Source: JAFDVL01 sp963794955 (GTDB taxonomy: Bacteria; Acidobacteriota; Blastocatellia; RBC074). From it: a stretch of 64,000 bases of DNA. This document shows, one piece after another, positions 38,140 through 46,639 of the stretch. The translations under genes were made by a program, and so were the position numbers. Location of the stretch: contig CAWCGF010000013.1 of the NCBI GenBank assembly GCA_963794955.1, forward strand, positions 186,001 to 250,000. The letters run 5' to 3'. Each line of letters opens with the position of its first letter. The first letter of the stretch is position 1. The notes beneath the pieces are model-generated. The model was not told the DNA's origin. It searched no databases and saw nothing but the letters and a program-made list of their open reading frames with translations.

Positions 38140-38961
38140 TCAACGCCGCCCCTCTGCCCACGACATAGCATACCAAATGGCCGCATCTGAGCGATGGCTC
38201 CAGGCACGCAAAACGGCAATGGCGGCATCAAACGCCGCTGCCGCCAGCAAGCCTGCTTGCGTTACCGTCGTGCGCGCGCCGCCAATCACGCCGATCAGGT
38301 TTTCGGCATAACCGGCAAAATGCGGCTCGCCGGCGCAACTGCCGAAGAAGATCAACGTATTGCGAACAGGTTGCGTGCCTGCCTCAGCCAGCAAGGAAAC
38401 CAGACGTCGCCCGACGATTGGATCATTGCCCAAATGTTCATAGCTTTGCATATAGGCTTGCCAGAGGGCATGAAAACCTTCCGGCTCCGGCCACAAGCGC
38501 AATAAATCATGATCGTCGTCTTCGAGAATAATGCGACCACCGGGACGCGCAGCACGCACCATCGCCCGTACGATGGCCAGCGGCTCCGGCACGTGCTCCA
38601 ACAAAAAGCGCGTATGCACCAGATCAAAGCTGCCCCACTCCTCGTCGCGTAAAGGAAAATTGAGCGCATCGCCCTGGCGAAATTCAACGAGTTGGCTTTC
38701 CCCTGCGGCAATAGCCTGGCGTTGGGCTTCGGCCATCTGGTCAAGACTGCGTTCAATCCCGATCACACGAGCTTTTGTTGCCAAGCCTCTCGCCATGGCA
38801 CGCGTAAGCTGCCCCAACCCGCTGCCCACATCCAACACCCGTGCTTCGTCCGTGAGACGCATTTCCGCGAGTGACCGGGCATTGAGCAAATCGTTCAGCA
38901 ACGACAGCCGTGCCTGTTCTTCTGACGTGGTTCCGTGAAGGTACTGTGATGTATCGTCCAT
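38140..38961 (-). CDS. Class I SAM-dependent methyltransferase
   Basis: 273 residues. Motif I is ARVLDVGSGLGQLTRAMARG (residues about 40-59), motif II RVIGIERSLDQMAEAQ, motif III EFRQGDALNFPLRDEEWGSF, and motif IV FDLVHTRFLLEHVPEPLAIV with ARPGGRIILEDDDHDLLRLW. This is the UbiE/Methyltransf_25 type; the substrate is not determined by sequence. It ends the minus-strand run begun by the bla-like locus, 87 bases after the hydrolase gene, and could be part of that transcript, although the gap leaves room for its own promoter. Confidence 0.88.
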   Translation of the reverse strand: MDDTSQYLHGTTSEEQARLSLLNDLLNARSLAEMRLTDEARVLDVGSGLGQLTRAMARGLATKARVIGIERSLDQMAEAQRQAIAAGESQLVEFRQGDALNFPLRDEEWGSFDLVHTRFLLEHVPEPLAIVRAMVRAARPGGRIILEDDDHDLLRLWPEPEGFHALWQAYMQSYEHLGNDPIVGRRLVSLLAEAGTQPVRNTLIFFGSCAGEPHFAGYAENLIGVIGGARTTVTQAGLLAAAAFDAAIAVLRAWSHRSDAAIWYAMSWAEGRR

Positions 38962-39048
38962 GATTTGATCTGTCTGCCCTTTCCAACAAACTCTTACGCA
39001 TTCTACAACACAATGATCGGACCAACCGTGGTCGTGCGACGGTAGTGA

Positions 39049-40221
39049 TCAGTGGTAGGGAAGATAGCTTTCCCATTGCCAAGGCGTGAACCTGTCTTGC
39101 AAGAGAACTTCCAGCAATTCCTTGAAAATTTTGTCGCCATTGCTGCTGTTCGCCATCAACACGAGTCCGATCTTTTTGTCGGCAAACACAACGCAGTGGT
39201 TTTCCCATCCATCGTCGTGGCCTTCCTTGAAATACGCTTTGCCGTAGGGTGATTGAAACACACCCCAACCTAGTCCGTAGGCCAATTTGATCGCGCGGTT
39301 TTCGTCTGTCGTTGCGGATGCGAGAGTTGGGAATTGGGCTTTGGAATAAATCTGAATTTGTGGTTTCAGCATCTCCGCTTTCGCGCGTTTCTGAAGCCCG
39401 CTACCTTGCATCACGGCGGCTAGAAAGCGGGCAAAGTCGCTAATCGTTGTATCCATCGAACCAGCCGCACGCACGCTCTTGCGTTGGTTGTGACCCAGCG
39501 GTTGTTCATTTTCGTCGTAGCCAATGGCGAGGTCAGCGTTGAATCGCTTGTCCCACGTCATACTGGTGTTCACCATTCCGAGTGGTTTAAATATGCGGTC
39601 ACGCATCATTTCGCCCAGGTCTTTTTTGGTGATGATTTCAATCACGAATTGCGCGAGGTTGATGCCTTCGCCGGAGTAGGCGTAGCGCGTGCCCGGCGTG
39701 AAATTGATGTTCAACTTGCCATCAGGATTCAGAAAGCGAAAGTTGGGAAAGCCCGTCGTATGGCTAAGCAGTATGCGCATTGTTAGGAGCTTCCAGCGTT
39801 CGTCACTCGCGAGGTCCTGGTACTTTTCGTATTCGGGCAATGGCTTCGGCAAATATTGATAAATCGGCTTGTCGAGATCAATTACGCCTTCGGCGACCAA
39901 TTGCATCACGACGTAAGCAAAGACAGATTTAGTGAACGAAGCGCCGTACATCACCGTGTTTTCGGTCAGCGGCAGGCTGTCTTCTTTGTTGCGGTAGCCG
40001 AAGCTTTTTACATAGGCAATTTGGTTGTCGTTGAGAATGGCCACAGCAAGCCCGGTGACTTTGGCAGCTTTCATCAAGCGCGTGATGTGCTGTTCGATTT
40101 CGGCAGTAGTGATGGTGCTGCCGTCGAGTCGTTTGCTGCGCGTGTGATGTTGGGCAGAGCTGGGTTCATGCAAGGCCGCAAAAGAAATGGTGAACAGAAC
40201 GAACAAAGAAACAAGTCGCAT
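39049..40221 (-). CDS. Serine hydrolase, beta-lactamase/PBP4* fold
   Basis: 390 residues from ATG 40221 with a signal peptide (RLVSLFVLFTISFAALHEPSSA). The catalytic SxxK is SFTK at residues 95-98. The second motif is YSG at 182-184 in GTRYAYSGEG, as in class C-like esterases and D-aminopeptidases. The third region reads FKEGHDDGWENHCVVFADKK, with HDDG in place of the KTG/HTG of true beta-lactamases. An esterase, DD-peptidase or beta-lactamase activity is possible; resistance cannot be claimed. Its place two genes after a BlaI/BlaR pair suggests it is an output gene. Confidence 0.82.
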   Translation of the reverse strand: MRLVSLFVLFTISFAALHEPSSAQHHTRSKRLDGSTITTAEIEQHITRLMKAAKVTGLAVAILNDNQIAYVKSFGYRNKEDSLPLTENTVMYGASFTKSVFAYVVMQLVAEGVIDLDKPIYQYLPKPLPEYEKYQDLASDERWKLLTMRILLSHTTGFPNFRFLNPDGKLNINFTPGTRYAYSGEGINLAQFVIEIITKKDLGEMMRDRIFKPLGMVNTSMTWDKRFNADLAIGYDENEQPLGHNQRKSVRAAGSMDTTISDFARFLAAVMQGSGLQKRAKAEMLKPQIQIYSKAQFPTLASATTDENRAIKLAYGLGWGVFQSPYGKAYFKEGHDDGWENHCVVFADKKIGLVLMANSSNGDKIFKELLEVLLQDRFTPWQWESYLPYH

Positions 40222-40371
40222 CCGAAGGCTCCTGCCTGATGAAGTGCGTACTGCTCGCAAGCAAAGAGAGAGTCCAGAACACACGGAATAAATGAAACAA
40301 CCAGAAGCATACGATCATTTCTGGCGTGTGTTTCGTTATTTCTCTTTTCCTGACTGACTTGGACAAAAAAA

Positions 40372-40442
40372 TTCCCGTCAACCAATTCACTACGGCAATC
40401 AGGAGGACCCAACTCGATCTTGCGTTGTTTGGTTGACGGGAA
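40372..40442. repeat. 14-bp-arm inverted repeat before hydrolase gene
   Basis: TTCCCGTCAACCAA (40372-40385) pairs perfectly with TTGGTTGACGGGAA (40429-40442) across a 43-base loop. It starts five bases past the stop of the M56 gene and precedes the hydrolase gene on the same strand, so it may act as a terminator or mRNA processing hairpin. Confidence 0.6.
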
Positions 40443-40447
40443 ACTGG

Positions 40448-42193
40448 TTACTTGTGCAGGTGTTCGAGTTCTTTCTTGAGCGCCTCACACTGCGCTTTCA
40501 CTTCCTGTACGCGTGGGTGTTTTTCTGTGTAGGTGCGTTGCAAGGTTTGCAAATGCGCTTCGAATTCTGCCAGTCGCAGCAACAAGTTGGTCTGTACTTC
40601 GGATTGGAAACGTGAGTGGACATCTCGTTCGACCATTCGGTTGAGCGTTTCAAGTTGCGCGCGTGTTTCCTGGATCGCGGGATGCGCCTCTTTGTATTCC
40701 GTGTGGAGTCGGTGCAATGCGGCCTCTAATTCCGCCCGTTTTAGCCGCAGGAGTGCTTCGTCTTGCGCGCCTGCTTGCGCGCCTATCGTGGCACGCTCTG
40801 CTCGTAACTGTTCTTCAATCGCTCTGAATCGTGCTTCTGCTTCCGCTTTTTCGCCTATCGCCTGCTGGCTTTCACGAGCCGCGCGATCCAGCTCAGCAGC
40901 CAGACGCTGTTGTTCAATCGCGCTGAGGTGAGTTCCCTGCGTGAGTTCAAGTTCACGCAATCGTTGTGCTACCTCCTGGCGCTGGGCTTCGGTCAGGGCG
41001 CGCTGATGTTTTTCGATCTCGCGCAAATGTCGCTCGATTTCTTGCTGATGCTGCTCAATGGATTGCGGTGGCATTGCGGCCTCAGCTTTTTGTTCGGCGC
41101 TACGGGCTTCTTGTCGTTGCGGCGCAACCTGCGGCGCGGGTGCCTGCGCTTGTGCAAACGGCTGGAATGAGGCTAATGGAACAATCAAACTGGCAATCAG
41201 TAACGTAATCATCACAACATACCTCCGAGATAAGACGCGGCGCTGGCGCGTCGGATTGAGAATGGACTGGACACGATCTTCCAAATGCGAACACGCCATG
41301 CCAACAGCAACCGGCGAACTGTACGACGCGCCGTTGACTGACTTCGCCACTCCGACTAAACAACTGGCGTACGCCGAAGCGCGCGCGCCTGCGGCTAATA
41401 CTTCGTCATCGCAAGCTTGCTCTCGGTCAGTGCGCAATTGCCGCGCAGCTACCCACGTCAACGGATTGAACCAGTACAACGTGCAAGTCAACGACGCCAG
41501 CAATTGCGTCAAACAATCGCGGCGCTTGATATGGGCCAGTTCGTGCCACAAGACGGTCGTGAGTTGTTCCCGCGACCACTGCAACGCGTCTGTCGGCAAT
41601 AGAACGAGTGGCTTGAAAATGCCGATGGTCATGGGCATGGCTGCGTCCTGGCTCACAAATAAACTAACCTTTCGTTTGCAACCCAGCGCGTGCGCCGTTT
41701 CTGCCAGCAAGGCTTGCCACGACGCACTGGCGAGTGGCTGTGCCTTGTACTTCATTAACCAGACCAGGACTGTTCCCACCAACATCTGCGCCAACACCAC
41801 CCAAGCACCGAGCGCCCACAGCACCAGCCCAAGTAAGGACCAGTCCAGTGAAGTTGGCACCGCTTCCGTTTTTTTGACCCGTACGGATGACTCAAAGGTG
41901 AACTCATCAAGTTGGGGCGCGTAGGTTACTTTGCTAAAAGGAGAGTTGACCAAAGGATGCGCCAGTGCAAGCGTCGTTTGCGGCGCAGCAAACAAAGGAA
42001 GATGCCACGTCGGCAAGGCCAGCGCGAGCAAAGGCAGACACAAGCAGGCACACACGGCGATCACCAGGAAAAGATGTCTGGTAGCCGCCGCCGCCTGCGG
42101 GAACAGCCAATGCAAGCTCACCGCCAACAACAAAATCAGGACACTTTTGAGCGCGGCGTCGAGTAGAAGTGGCAAGAAATCGCTGGAATTCAT
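40448..42193 (-). CDS. M56 (BlaR1-type) sensor with periplasmic coiled coil
   Basis: 581 residues. Membrane helices occupy about 10-30, 40-60 and 118-146. The metalloprotease motif HELAH is at residues 217-221, with downstream REQACDDEVL supplying the third zinc ligand. A last helix (about 328-346, VVMITLLIASLIVPLASF) places the rest outside: residues about 365-581, a long Glu/Gln/Arg-rich coiled coil (EIERHLREIEKHQRAL...). BlaR1/MecR1 proteins cleave a BlaI-type repressor when the outer domain senses a ligand. Here the penicillin-binding domain is absent and replaced by the coiled coil. It is the second M56 gene of the locus and shares its single BlaI with the first. Confidence 0.87.
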   Translation of the reverse strand: MNSSDFLPLLLDAALKSVLILLLAVSLHWLFPQAAAATRHLFLVIAVCACLCLPLLALALPTWHLPLFAAPQTTLALAHPLVNSPFSKVTYAPQLDEFTFESSVRVKKTEAVPTSLDWSLLGLVLWALGAWVVLAQMLVGTVLVWLMKYKAQPLASASWQALLAETAHALGCKRKVSLFVSQDAAMPMTIGIFKPLVLLPTDALQWSREQLTTVLWHELAHIKRRDCLTQLLASLTCTLYWFNPLTWVAARQLRTDREQACDDEVLAAGARASAYASCLVGVAKSVNGASYSSPVAVGMACSHLEDRVQSILNPTRQRRVLSRRYVVMITLLIASLIVPLASFQPFAQAQAPAPQVAPQRQEARSAEQKAEAAMPPQSIEQHQQEIERHLREIEKHQRALTEAQRQEVAQRLRELELTQGTHLSAIEQQRLAAELDRAARESQQAIGEKAEAEARFRAIEEQLRAERATIGAQAGAQDEALLRLKRAELEAALHRLHTEYKEAHPAIQETRAQLETLNRMVERDVHSRFQSEVQTNLLLRLAEFEAHLQTLQRTYTEKHPRVQEVKAQCEALKKELEHLHK

Positions 42194-42217
42194 AACTCAT
42201 TTCGCTTATGCACATAG

Positions 42218-42270
42218 TAGCCAATTTATTTGCGGCCTTCGGCAGCCGAGGAAAGCGAATAAATTGGCTA
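42218..42270. repeat. 16-bp-arm inverted repeat
   Basis: TAGCCAATTTATTTGC (42218-42233) and GCGAATAAATTGGCTA (42255-42270) pair with one mismatch around the GC-rich loop. It fills the gap between the repeat-protein gene and the second M56 gene. A stable hairpin without a U-tract; it could attenuate the downstream sensor gene. Confidence 0.6.
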
Positions 42271-42285
42271 TCACGTGCGGTGCGG

Positions 42286-43371
42286 CTATTTTGCACCTTT
42301 CATCTTCTTGATGTATTCGCCATCAATCCCGTGGATGCGCAGTCGCACTAATTCATCTGCCGTCAGGTTGTTATAACCGGCATCTTTCATATCTTTGACG
42401 AACTTGGCATCTACGCGATGGATGCGCATCGAAGTCAGCTTATCTACGGATAAATCCGTAAAGCCGAGATCACGCATTTCCTTGATGTAAGCGCCGTTGA
42501 TGCGATGAATCTTCATTGCGACCAGCTTATCAAAAGGCACGTTGGTCAAGCCCATCGCCTGCACGCCTTTGATGAACTCTTCATCAATCTTGTGAATGCG
42601 CATCGTCATCAGTTGATCTAGCGTCAGGTCATTGAAGCCGAGCGCCTTGGCTTTGCTAATGAAGTCACGATCCACTTTGTGAATTTTCATCGCGATGATT
42701 TTATCTATGGAGGCATCTTTGTACCCCATCGCTTCGACCTCTTTGATGAACTTTTCGTCAATCTTATGCACGCGCAGCGATACCAATTTATCCGCCGACA
42801 AATCTTTGTAGCCCAGTGACTGCATACTGCGAATAAACTCCTGATCTACTTTGAAAATGCGGAAACTGATCAGCTTATCAATAGACAACTTGTCAAAACC
42901 CATCGCTTTTGTTTCCTGCACAAAGCGCGTGCTGACATCGTGCAGTGCCAGGGAGAACAACCGCTCCGTCTTCAATTCTTCCTCGTAGCCCAAATTGCGC
43001 ATCGCGGTGACGAAGGCGGGATTCACAGTGTAGCGGAAATCACCCACGCCTTTGCCCTCGCTGACGAGTCCGGTGAAGACGATGTTTCCGGCTTCGCGGT
43101 TCAGCGCGAATTGCGTGTTGCCATTGGCATTCGGATTGAAACCAGCAAAGTCTTCGAGGTTGTAGTCCGAACTCGTATTGAACCAGCCGCGTCCGTTCTC
43201 GCGGTTGGAGCGCATCTCCAGCCAAAGCTTTTTGCCTTTATCGGTATCACGAACTTTGGCCGACCAATCCCCGGTAAACTGATCCTGCACCGTGGCGGTA
43301 CGAGCACGTAACGGAAGCGAAAGGCCATAAGCTAAGACAATGACCGTGGCGATGATGAGTGTTTTGCGCAT
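42286..43371 (-). CDS. Secreted 29-residue-repeat protein
   Basis: 361 residues from ATG 43371 (ribosome site GAGGAA). The first 25 residues are a signal (TLIIATVIVLAYGLSLPLRA). Residues 30-120 form a beta-rich domain (QFTGDWSAKVRDTDKGKKLW). From about 120 to the end are eight copies of a 29-residue helical repeat with the pattern F-I-K-x-M-x-x-x-G-F-x-D-L-S-x-D-K-L-x-x-M-R-I-H-x-I/V-D. The same repeat forms the periplasmic part of the M56 sensor encoded next upstream. Shared repeats, neighbouring genes and shared compartment suggest direct contact between them. I know of no named function for the repeat. Confidence 0.8.
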   Translation of the reverse strand: MRKTLIIATVIVLAYGLSLPLRARTATVQDQFTGDWSAKVRDTDKGKKLWLEMRSNRENGRGWFNTSSDYNLEDFAGFNPNANGNTQFALNREAGNIVFTGLVSEGKGVGDFRYTVNPAFVTAMRNLGYEEELKTERLFSLALHDVSTRFVQETKAMGFDKLSIDKLISFRIFKVDQEFIRSMQSLGYKDLSADKLVSLRVHKIDEKFIKEVEAMGYKDASIDKIIAMKIHKVDRDFISKAKALGFNDLTLDQLMTMRIHKIDEEFIKGVQAMGLTNVPFDKLVAMKIHRINGAYIKEMRDLGFTDLSVDKLTSMRIHRVDAKFVKDMKDAGYNNLTADELVRLRIHGIDGEYIKKMKGAK

Positions 43372-43395
43372 AGTGTTGTTCCTCTGTGTAGGTAT

Positions 43396-43470
43396 AGCAA
43401 ACTTGCCAGTTTGCCGATATTTCCAAGAGCAGTCTGTGACAGAAGCCAGCAGCAAACTGGCCCGTTTGCT
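43396..43470. repeat. AGCAAAC-type inverted repeat
   Basis: AGCAAACTTGCCAGTTTGC (43396-43414) faces AGCAAACTGGCCCGTTTGCT (43451-43470). Each half is itself nearly palindromic and the halves pair with each other. It lies in the 107-base gap between the first M56 gene and the repeat-protein gene. Closely related to the elements at 55009-55093 and 58345-58426. Confidence 0.65.
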
Positions 43471-43478
43471 GGACCTCA

Positions 43479-45740
43479 TTAGTTCTTCAGCAGAATCGTA
43501 TCAATTCCCTGAATCTTCATTTTGAGCATTTCGTTGGCGGAGATGTTCTTGAACCCCGCCGCCCGCATCTTGCGAATATAATCAGGCGTGACATTGTGAA
43601 TCTTCATTTTGAGCAATTGCTCCAGCGTCAATTTATCAAAACCGAGATCACGCATCTCCTTGACGTAGGCGGCAGTCACGCCGTGGATTTTGATGGTGGT
43701 CAAATCGCGCAGGCTAACATTATCAAAGCCCATCGCCTTTAAGGCTTGTGCATCTTCGGGCTTCACGCCGTGGATTTTGATTTGTAACAAATCTCTGACG
43801 GACAGTTTCCCGAAGCCCCAGCTTTGCGCCTGCTTGATGTACTCTTCGGTTACGTCGTGCGTCTTCAATTGTGTCAACTGCTCGGCGGTCAGGTTCTCTA
43901 AGCCAGCGCGTTTCATCGCCGCCATGAATTCCGGCGTGACGCCCATCAAACGCATTTGCGAGAGCCGTTTGAGGGATAGGTTTTCCAGCCCTGTCTGCTT
44001 CATTGCATTGATGTAGTCCGGCGTCAAGCCAGAGATTTTAAGATTCACGAGGTCGCGGACGCTGAGCTTTTCCGTGCTCCAGCCTTGTGCTTGTTTGATG
44101 AATTCCGGGGTCACATTATGCATTTTCAAATCGCAGATTTGGCGCACCGTTAAGTCTTCCAAGCCCGTGCGTTTCATCGCTTCGATGTATTCCGGTGTCA
44201 CGCCTGCGATTTTCAGCCGCACCAGGTTATCGGCGGTCAGCCCTTGTTCATTTTCCTTTTGCTTGGAGTCCTGTATGGCAGCAATGGCCAGCGCCAGTTC
44301 GGGCGTGAGTTCGGCGGCTTGCCTGCCACTCCGCACTTTCAGCGGCGCGGGGAAAGGTTCCGGTTGGATCACGTTAAGGTTGCCCACAGCCGCTGCTAAC
44401 GCGGGTTCAGGTGAAAGCGCAGGATCAGGCGCAGCAATCGCATCGCGGCGAAAGTTCATGACCAATTTGTCCTGCAAGTCTTCCTGCATTGAAGCAATGC
44501 GGTCTTGGACGCTCGCCAGTTCTTCCTCTTCGTCAGCCGACAATTCGTCGTCCTTCGCCTTCGCCTGCAAATCCGCGAGCTTGCATTGTTGCTGCTTGAT
44601 TTGCTCCACTTGGGCGCTCACATCAGCTTGTAGCTCTGGCGTTAACGCAGGAGCCGGAGCCGCACTCGCTAACTCAGCGACAGGAGTTGTTTGAGCCTGT
44701 GAAGTCGCCTGTAGCGCCGCCAAAGGCGCTAAGACACAAGCGGTCACGAACGTCAAAGCCAGCAAGCTGCGACGTGAGGGAATGCTGCGTTTGAGCGCCG
44801 GGTCAAGAATCGCGCGCACGCGACTTTCAAGCTGGGAACAAGCCATCCCAACCACGACAGGCGAGGAGACTTGGACGGCATCAAACGTTTTGGCCAACTC
44901 CACCAAATATCCGGCATACTCCGAAGCGCGCGTGCCAATCTCCAGCACGTAATCATCGCAGGCGAGTTCGCGTTCGACGCGCAACCGTTTGGCCGCAAAC
45001 CACACCAACGGATGAAACCAGTACAAGGCACAAGCCCAATTCGCTATCATCTGCGTCAGGCAATCGCGGCGTTTGATGTGCGCCAATTCATGCAACAAGA
45101 CAATGCGCCGCCACTCGCCCGACCAGTGCGCGGATTCCGCTGGCAGCAAGATCATCGGACGCCAAATCCCCCACGTCACCGGCATCGAAATTTCTTCGCT
45201 GGCATAGAGCGAAATATGCGTGGGTAAATCAATTTGCGCACGCAGCCGACTCATCATCGCTGACCAGTGATAATTGGTGAGGCATTCCGCTTCGTACGTG
45301 ATGCGCCGCATACGCAACATACCCAAAGCCAAACGGCATAAGACAATCAGCACGCCGACGAACCAGACCGCCAGCACCACGCCAAACCAATTCCAACTCA
45401 GCGCGGCAGCCACTGGGGCGGCAATGGCAGTGGGAGGCACGGGCGAAGCGGCAAGCGCAGGAGCCTCGCCAGCCACCACGAATGGCGTGTCAAAGAATTC
45501 CGTTTCCGGGGCTAATACAACTACCGGCGTGACGTTCGGTGCAGGCAAAACCGGCACGCGCCAGACGGGCAACAGCCACGCGAGCACGGGCAAGACGAGT
45601 AAAGCGCCCAGCGCCAAACTCCAAACCAGGTGGCGCGTCGTCGCCGAAGCGCGGCGCAGTAAAACACCCAATAATCCCACTGTCGCCAGTACGAACGTGG
45701 CTTTGAGCGTAACTTCGAGGAGTAATTGCCAGTTGTTCAT
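43479..45740 (-). CDS. M56 (BlaR1-type) sensor with 29-residue repeats
   Basis: 753 residues. Membrane helices at about 8-28, 38-58 and 118-140; HELAH at 217-221, followed by ERELACDDYVL with the third zinc ligand. A final helix near 333-352 leads outside. Residues about 370-440 are coiled coil. From about 505 to the end are eight 29-residue repeats (GVTPEYIEAMKRTGLEDL..., ...LKMKIHNVTPDYIRKMRAAG). They occupy the position of BlaR1's penicillin-sensor domain and match the repeats of the secreted protein encoded next. Its ATG overlaps the blaI stop (TAATG), so repressor and sensor are co-translated. The likely role is to cleave BlaI on an envelope signal. Confidence 0.88.
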   Translation of the reverse strand: MNNWQLLLEVTLKATFVLATVGLLGVLLRRASATTRHLVWSLALGALLVLPVLAWLLPVWRVPVLPAPNVTPVVVLAPETEFFDTPFVVAGEAPALAASPVPPTAIAAPVAAALSWNWFGVVLAVWFVGVLIVLCRLALGMLRMRRITYEAECLTNYHWSAMMSRLRAQIDLPTHISLYASEEISMPVTWGIWRPMILLPAESAHWSGEWRRIVLLHELAHIKRRDCLTQMIANWACALYWFHPLVWFAAKRLRVERELACDDYVLEIGTRASEYAGYLVELAKTFDAVQVSSPVVVGMACSQLESRVRAILDPALKRSIPSRRSLLALTFVTACVLAPLAALQATSQAQTTPVAELASAAPAPALTPELQADVSAQVEQIKQQQCKLADLQAKAKDDELSADEEEELASVQDRIASMQEDLQDKLVMNFRRDAIAAPDPALSPEPALAAAVGNLNVIQPEPFPAPLKVRSGRQAAELTPELALAIAAIQDSKQKENEQGLTADNLVRLKIAGVTPEYIEAMKRTGLEDLTVRQICDLKMHNVTPEFIKQAQGWSTEKLSVRDLVNLKISGLTPDYINAMKQTGLENLSLKRLSQMRLMGVTPEFMAAMKRAGLENLTAEQLTQLKTHDVTEEYIKQAQSWGFGKLSVRDLLQIKIHGVKPEDAQALKAMGFDNVSLRDLTTIKIHGVTAAYVKEMRDLGFDKLTLEQLLKMKIHNVTPDYIRKMRAAGFKNISANEMLKMKIQGIDTILLKN

Positions 45741-46129
45741 TAGCGTCCTTCCTTTCGGGCCTCTTCGATCAGCCCTGACAGCCGATCCAATTCGTCTTGC
45801 GAGAGCTTTGACTTGGATAAATCAAGTAAGGCAGCGACCGCTTGTTCCGTCGAATTATCAAAGAAGGTCTGCAACATTTGCTTGAGCGCCGATTTGCGCG
45901 CCTTGTCGCGGGCCAGCGTCGGCAGGAAGACGTACTTCACGCCATCAGTTTCATGTCGTAAGTAGCCTTTCTCTTCCATCAGGCGCAGGAGTGCGCGCAC
46001 GGCGGAATAGCTCGGTGCCTCTGGTAAAAGTTCCATCACTTCGGCAGCCGTGGCCTGTCCCCGCTCGTGGATGATGTCCATAATTTGCCGCTCACGACGG
46101 CTCAGATGAATGTGCGCTTTTGCTGTCAT
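45740..46129 (-). CDS. blaI: BlaI/MecI/CopY-family repressor
   Basis: 129 residues, the normal size of the family. The N-terminal winged helix reads LSRRERQIMDIIHERGQATAAEVMELL (recognition region APSYSAVRALLRLMEEKGYL), the wing HETDGVKYVFLPTLAR, and the C-terminal dimerisation helices include SALKQMLQTFFDNSTEQAVAALLD and LDRLSGLIEEARKEGR. It is proteolysed by a BlaR1/M56 partner in known systems. Two matching palindromes lie 52-122 bases upstream of its start, so it is probably autoregulated and controls the whole minus-strand locus. Confidence 0.92.
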   Translation of the reverse strand: MTAKAHIHLSRRERQIMDIIHERGQATAAEVMELLPEAPSYSAVRALLRLMEEKGYLRHETDGVKYVFLPTLARDKARKSALKQMLQTFFDNSTEQAVAALLDLSKSKLSQDELDRLSGLIEEARKEGR

Positions 46130-46180
46130 AATGGTCAGGGTCCTTACATTGAAATACTCAAGCCAGCTTTGTTTCAGCCT

Positions 46181-46204
46181 GTAGTGCTAATTTTTTAGCA
46201 CTAC
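46181..46204. promoter_or_regulatory. BlaI operator 1
   Basis: Perfect palindrome GTAGTGCTAA-TTTT-TTAGCACTAC, 10-base arms. It is 52 bases upstream of the blaI ATG and shares its 18-base core with operator 2. The size and dyad suit a winged-helix dimer such as BlaI. Confidence 0.75.
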
Positions 46205-46221
46205 CTTTGCCGCCCGTCAAG

Positions 46222-46251
46222 CCCCTAGTGCTAATTTTTTAGCACTAGGGG
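46222..46251. promoter_or_regulatory. BlaI operator 2
   Basis: Perfect palindrome with 13-base arms: CCCCTAGTGCTAA-TTTT and its complement. The centre is 44 bases from that of operator 1, close to four helical turns, so two dimers would bind on the same face of the DNA. Confidence 0.75.
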
Positions 46252-46639
46252 AAATTTTCTTTCGTTAGCAGTAGCGCAAGCAAATATAGTGGTGGAGCTT
46301 CCTTGCCAAGCCCTTTATTGTCAAGGAAGGTTATCATCCATCGTCGCAACTATGGCTGGTGGCACTACGCTTGTTTCGAGGGCGTCCCTAACCCCGTTTG
46401 CGACGAAAAGGCAGTGAATGCTACACTGCGCGCGCAAGTCAAACACCATCAATAAATTATTGTTGAGTCAAAGAGGAACTGTATGAAAATCACGCCCTGC
46501 GCCCGTAACACCTGTCTGTGGTTGTTGGCCTTGCGTGCGCTTCCTATGCAACGAGCCTCGCTCCCCGTGTGAGGAAATCGCATCATCTGCAACGTGTTCT
46601 CCCCACGCGTTGCGCTTGCATTACGTGAACTTGAGAAAT
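46252..46639. other. Intergenic region upstream of M24 gene
   Basis: It separates divergent blaI and the M24 gene. A small stem CTTCCTTG/CAAGGAAG lies at 46298-46329. An ATG at 46483 with a GAGGAA site opens a 29-codon frame that looks like the start of a signal peptide (MKITPCARNTCLWLLALRAL) and then breaks, possibly the relic of a secreted protein. Confidence 0.35.

Noticed and set aside
39049..40221. Calling the serine hydrolase a true beta-lactamase
   Set aside because: SxxK and YSG are shared with esterases and DD-peptidases, and the KTG motif is absent.
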